A DNA stretch of 64,000 nt, from assembly GCF_001874645.1 (NCBI RefSeq), contig NZ_CP017886.1, positions 4,702,501 to 4,766,500 of the forward strand. The letters run 5' to 3'. Position numbers and translations under genes: made by a program. This stretch comes from Pseudomonas frederiksbergensis (GTDB taxonomy: Bacteria > Pseudomonadota > Gammaproteobacteria > Pseudomonadales > Pseudomonadaceae). The notes beneath the pieces are model-generated. The model saw only the letters and a list, made by a program, of their open reading frames with translations. It made no database searches and was not told the DNA's origin. This document shows positions 63,464 to 64,000 of the stretch, piece after piece; position 1 is the first letter of the stretch; every line of letters starts with the position of its first letter.

Positions 63464-64000
63464 TCAAGGAAGAACCAGCGGTAACAAGCGCGCGGTATTA
63501 CGTGCGTCTTCCAGTGCCCGGTGCTGTTGACCGGTAAATTGCAGGCCCGCCAGTTGCAGAGCGCCATTGAGCCCCAGCGGTCGCTCCAGTCGGCGGGCCT
63601 TGGCAAAGCGTTGCTTCAGATTCATATGGGGGACTCGGCTCAGGGCGCTGTCGAGCTGCAGGCGTTGCCATTCCTGAAGCAGTTGTTTGCGGTCGTAATC
63701 GCCCCAGCTGGCCCAGCCTTCGAGGCGCGTTTGATGCTGGCCGAGCCAGCGCTCGAACAGCGGCCAGACCTCGGTCAGCGGCTGGGCAGTGTCGATATTG
63801 GCTTGGGTGATGTGGGTCAGCTCGCGACAGAAAGGTGTCAGCAGTGGTCGTCGCAGCGGTCGAACGAAGCGCTGGAAGTAGTCCAGTTCGCGGCCTTGGC
63901 GATTGACCAGAGTGGCGCCGATTTCGATGATTTCCATCTCGGTTACCGGCCAGCCACCGTCATCAGTTGTCGCTTCGAGATCAATTACCAGCCAATGAGG
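63464..64000 (-). CDS. DnaQ/DEDD-type 3'-5' exonuclease, cut by window edge
   Basis: The frame continues to the window end, reading HWLVIDLEATTDDGGWPVTE before EIIEIGATLV, so its start lies outside. DEDD motifs: exo I VIDLEATT, exo II-type SWGDYDRKQLLQ, exo III HRALEDARNTARLL. Related to the KapD/ERI-1-like exonucleases. Substrate not determinable. Confidence 0.88.
   Translation of the reverse strand, partial: PHWLVIDLEATTDDGGWPVTEMEIIEIGATLVNRQGRELDYFQRFVRPLRRPLLTPFCRELTHITQANIDTAQPLTEVWPLFERWLGQHQTRLEGWASWGDYDRKQLLQEWQRLQLDSALSRVPHMNLKQRFAKARRLERPLGLNGALQLAGLQFTGQQHRALEDARNTARLLPLVLP

Overview
The window looks like a chromosomal segment of a fluorescens-group Pseudomonas. The gene order alaA - msrB - gpx - ospR - sagS at the left matches, as I recall it, the P. 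aeruginosa PA2828-PA2824 block. A Pseudomonas-type REP hairpin, a BvgS-type sensor kinase, CheV, and the MoaB/MoeA/MobA genes fit the same assignment.

Layout. (1) 1-7.0 kb is core chromosome: alanine aminotransferase, methionine sulfoxide reductases MsrB and fRMsr/MsrC, glutathione peroxidase, the redox regulator OspR, the hybrid kinase SagS and a DUF815 ATPase. (2) 7.0-7.7 kb and 42.6-45.6 kb are the two halves of one BvgS/EvgS-like hybrid kinase. It is split inside its receiver domain by an insertion of about 34.9 kb (7697-42615). A 5-bp duplication (CCCAG) flanks the insertion, and removing the insert restores an in-frame receiver. (3) The insertion is a Tn7-like element. A translationally coupled operon tnsA-tnsB-tnsC-tniQ (13764 down to 8397) lies at its left end. 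(4) A maintenance/recombination zone follows (14.2-22.5 kb): two KfrA-like coiled-coil DNA-binding proteins, a tyrosine recombinase, Xre/MbcA/ParS-type antitoxin-like genes, XRE regulators, repeated small proteins, and relics of an integrase and of AbrB antitoxins. (5) A defence-type cargo occupies 23-40 kb: a SMEK-domain protein, two genes with HEPN/abortive-infection character, a soluble protein plus four-TM membrane protein pair, a zinc-ribbon DNA methyltransferase followed by a Cas4-like nuclease / RNase H-like / UPF1-like helicase protein (broken by a one-base frameshift at a C run), and a Hachiman HamA-HamB pair. (6) The right end holds a third copy of the small protein, an XRE regulator with a palindromic operator, a nonsense-interrupted gene, an AbrB relic and the 3' tail of an nrdB gene. 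(7) 45.6-64 kb is core chromosome: the remaining two-component regulators, a dGTPase, YqjD/E-type envelope proteins, an ammonium channel, a Kef-type antiporter, a pseudouridine synthase, molybdenum cofactor genes, a NarL-type two-component pair, an Hpt-like protein, CheV, a MOSC protein, PpnP and a truncated 3'-5' exonuclease.

How it fits together. The Tn7-like machinery appears to have delivered a multi-system anti-phage cargo into a dispensable sensor kinase gene. The KfrA/recombinase/antitoxin zone suggests stabilisation genes of plasmid or genomic-island origin. The most novel-looking cargo is the methyltransferase plus nuclease-helicase pair. After it come the 26.9-28.4 kb soluble/membrane pair and the small MKG-type protein that recurs three times across the element.
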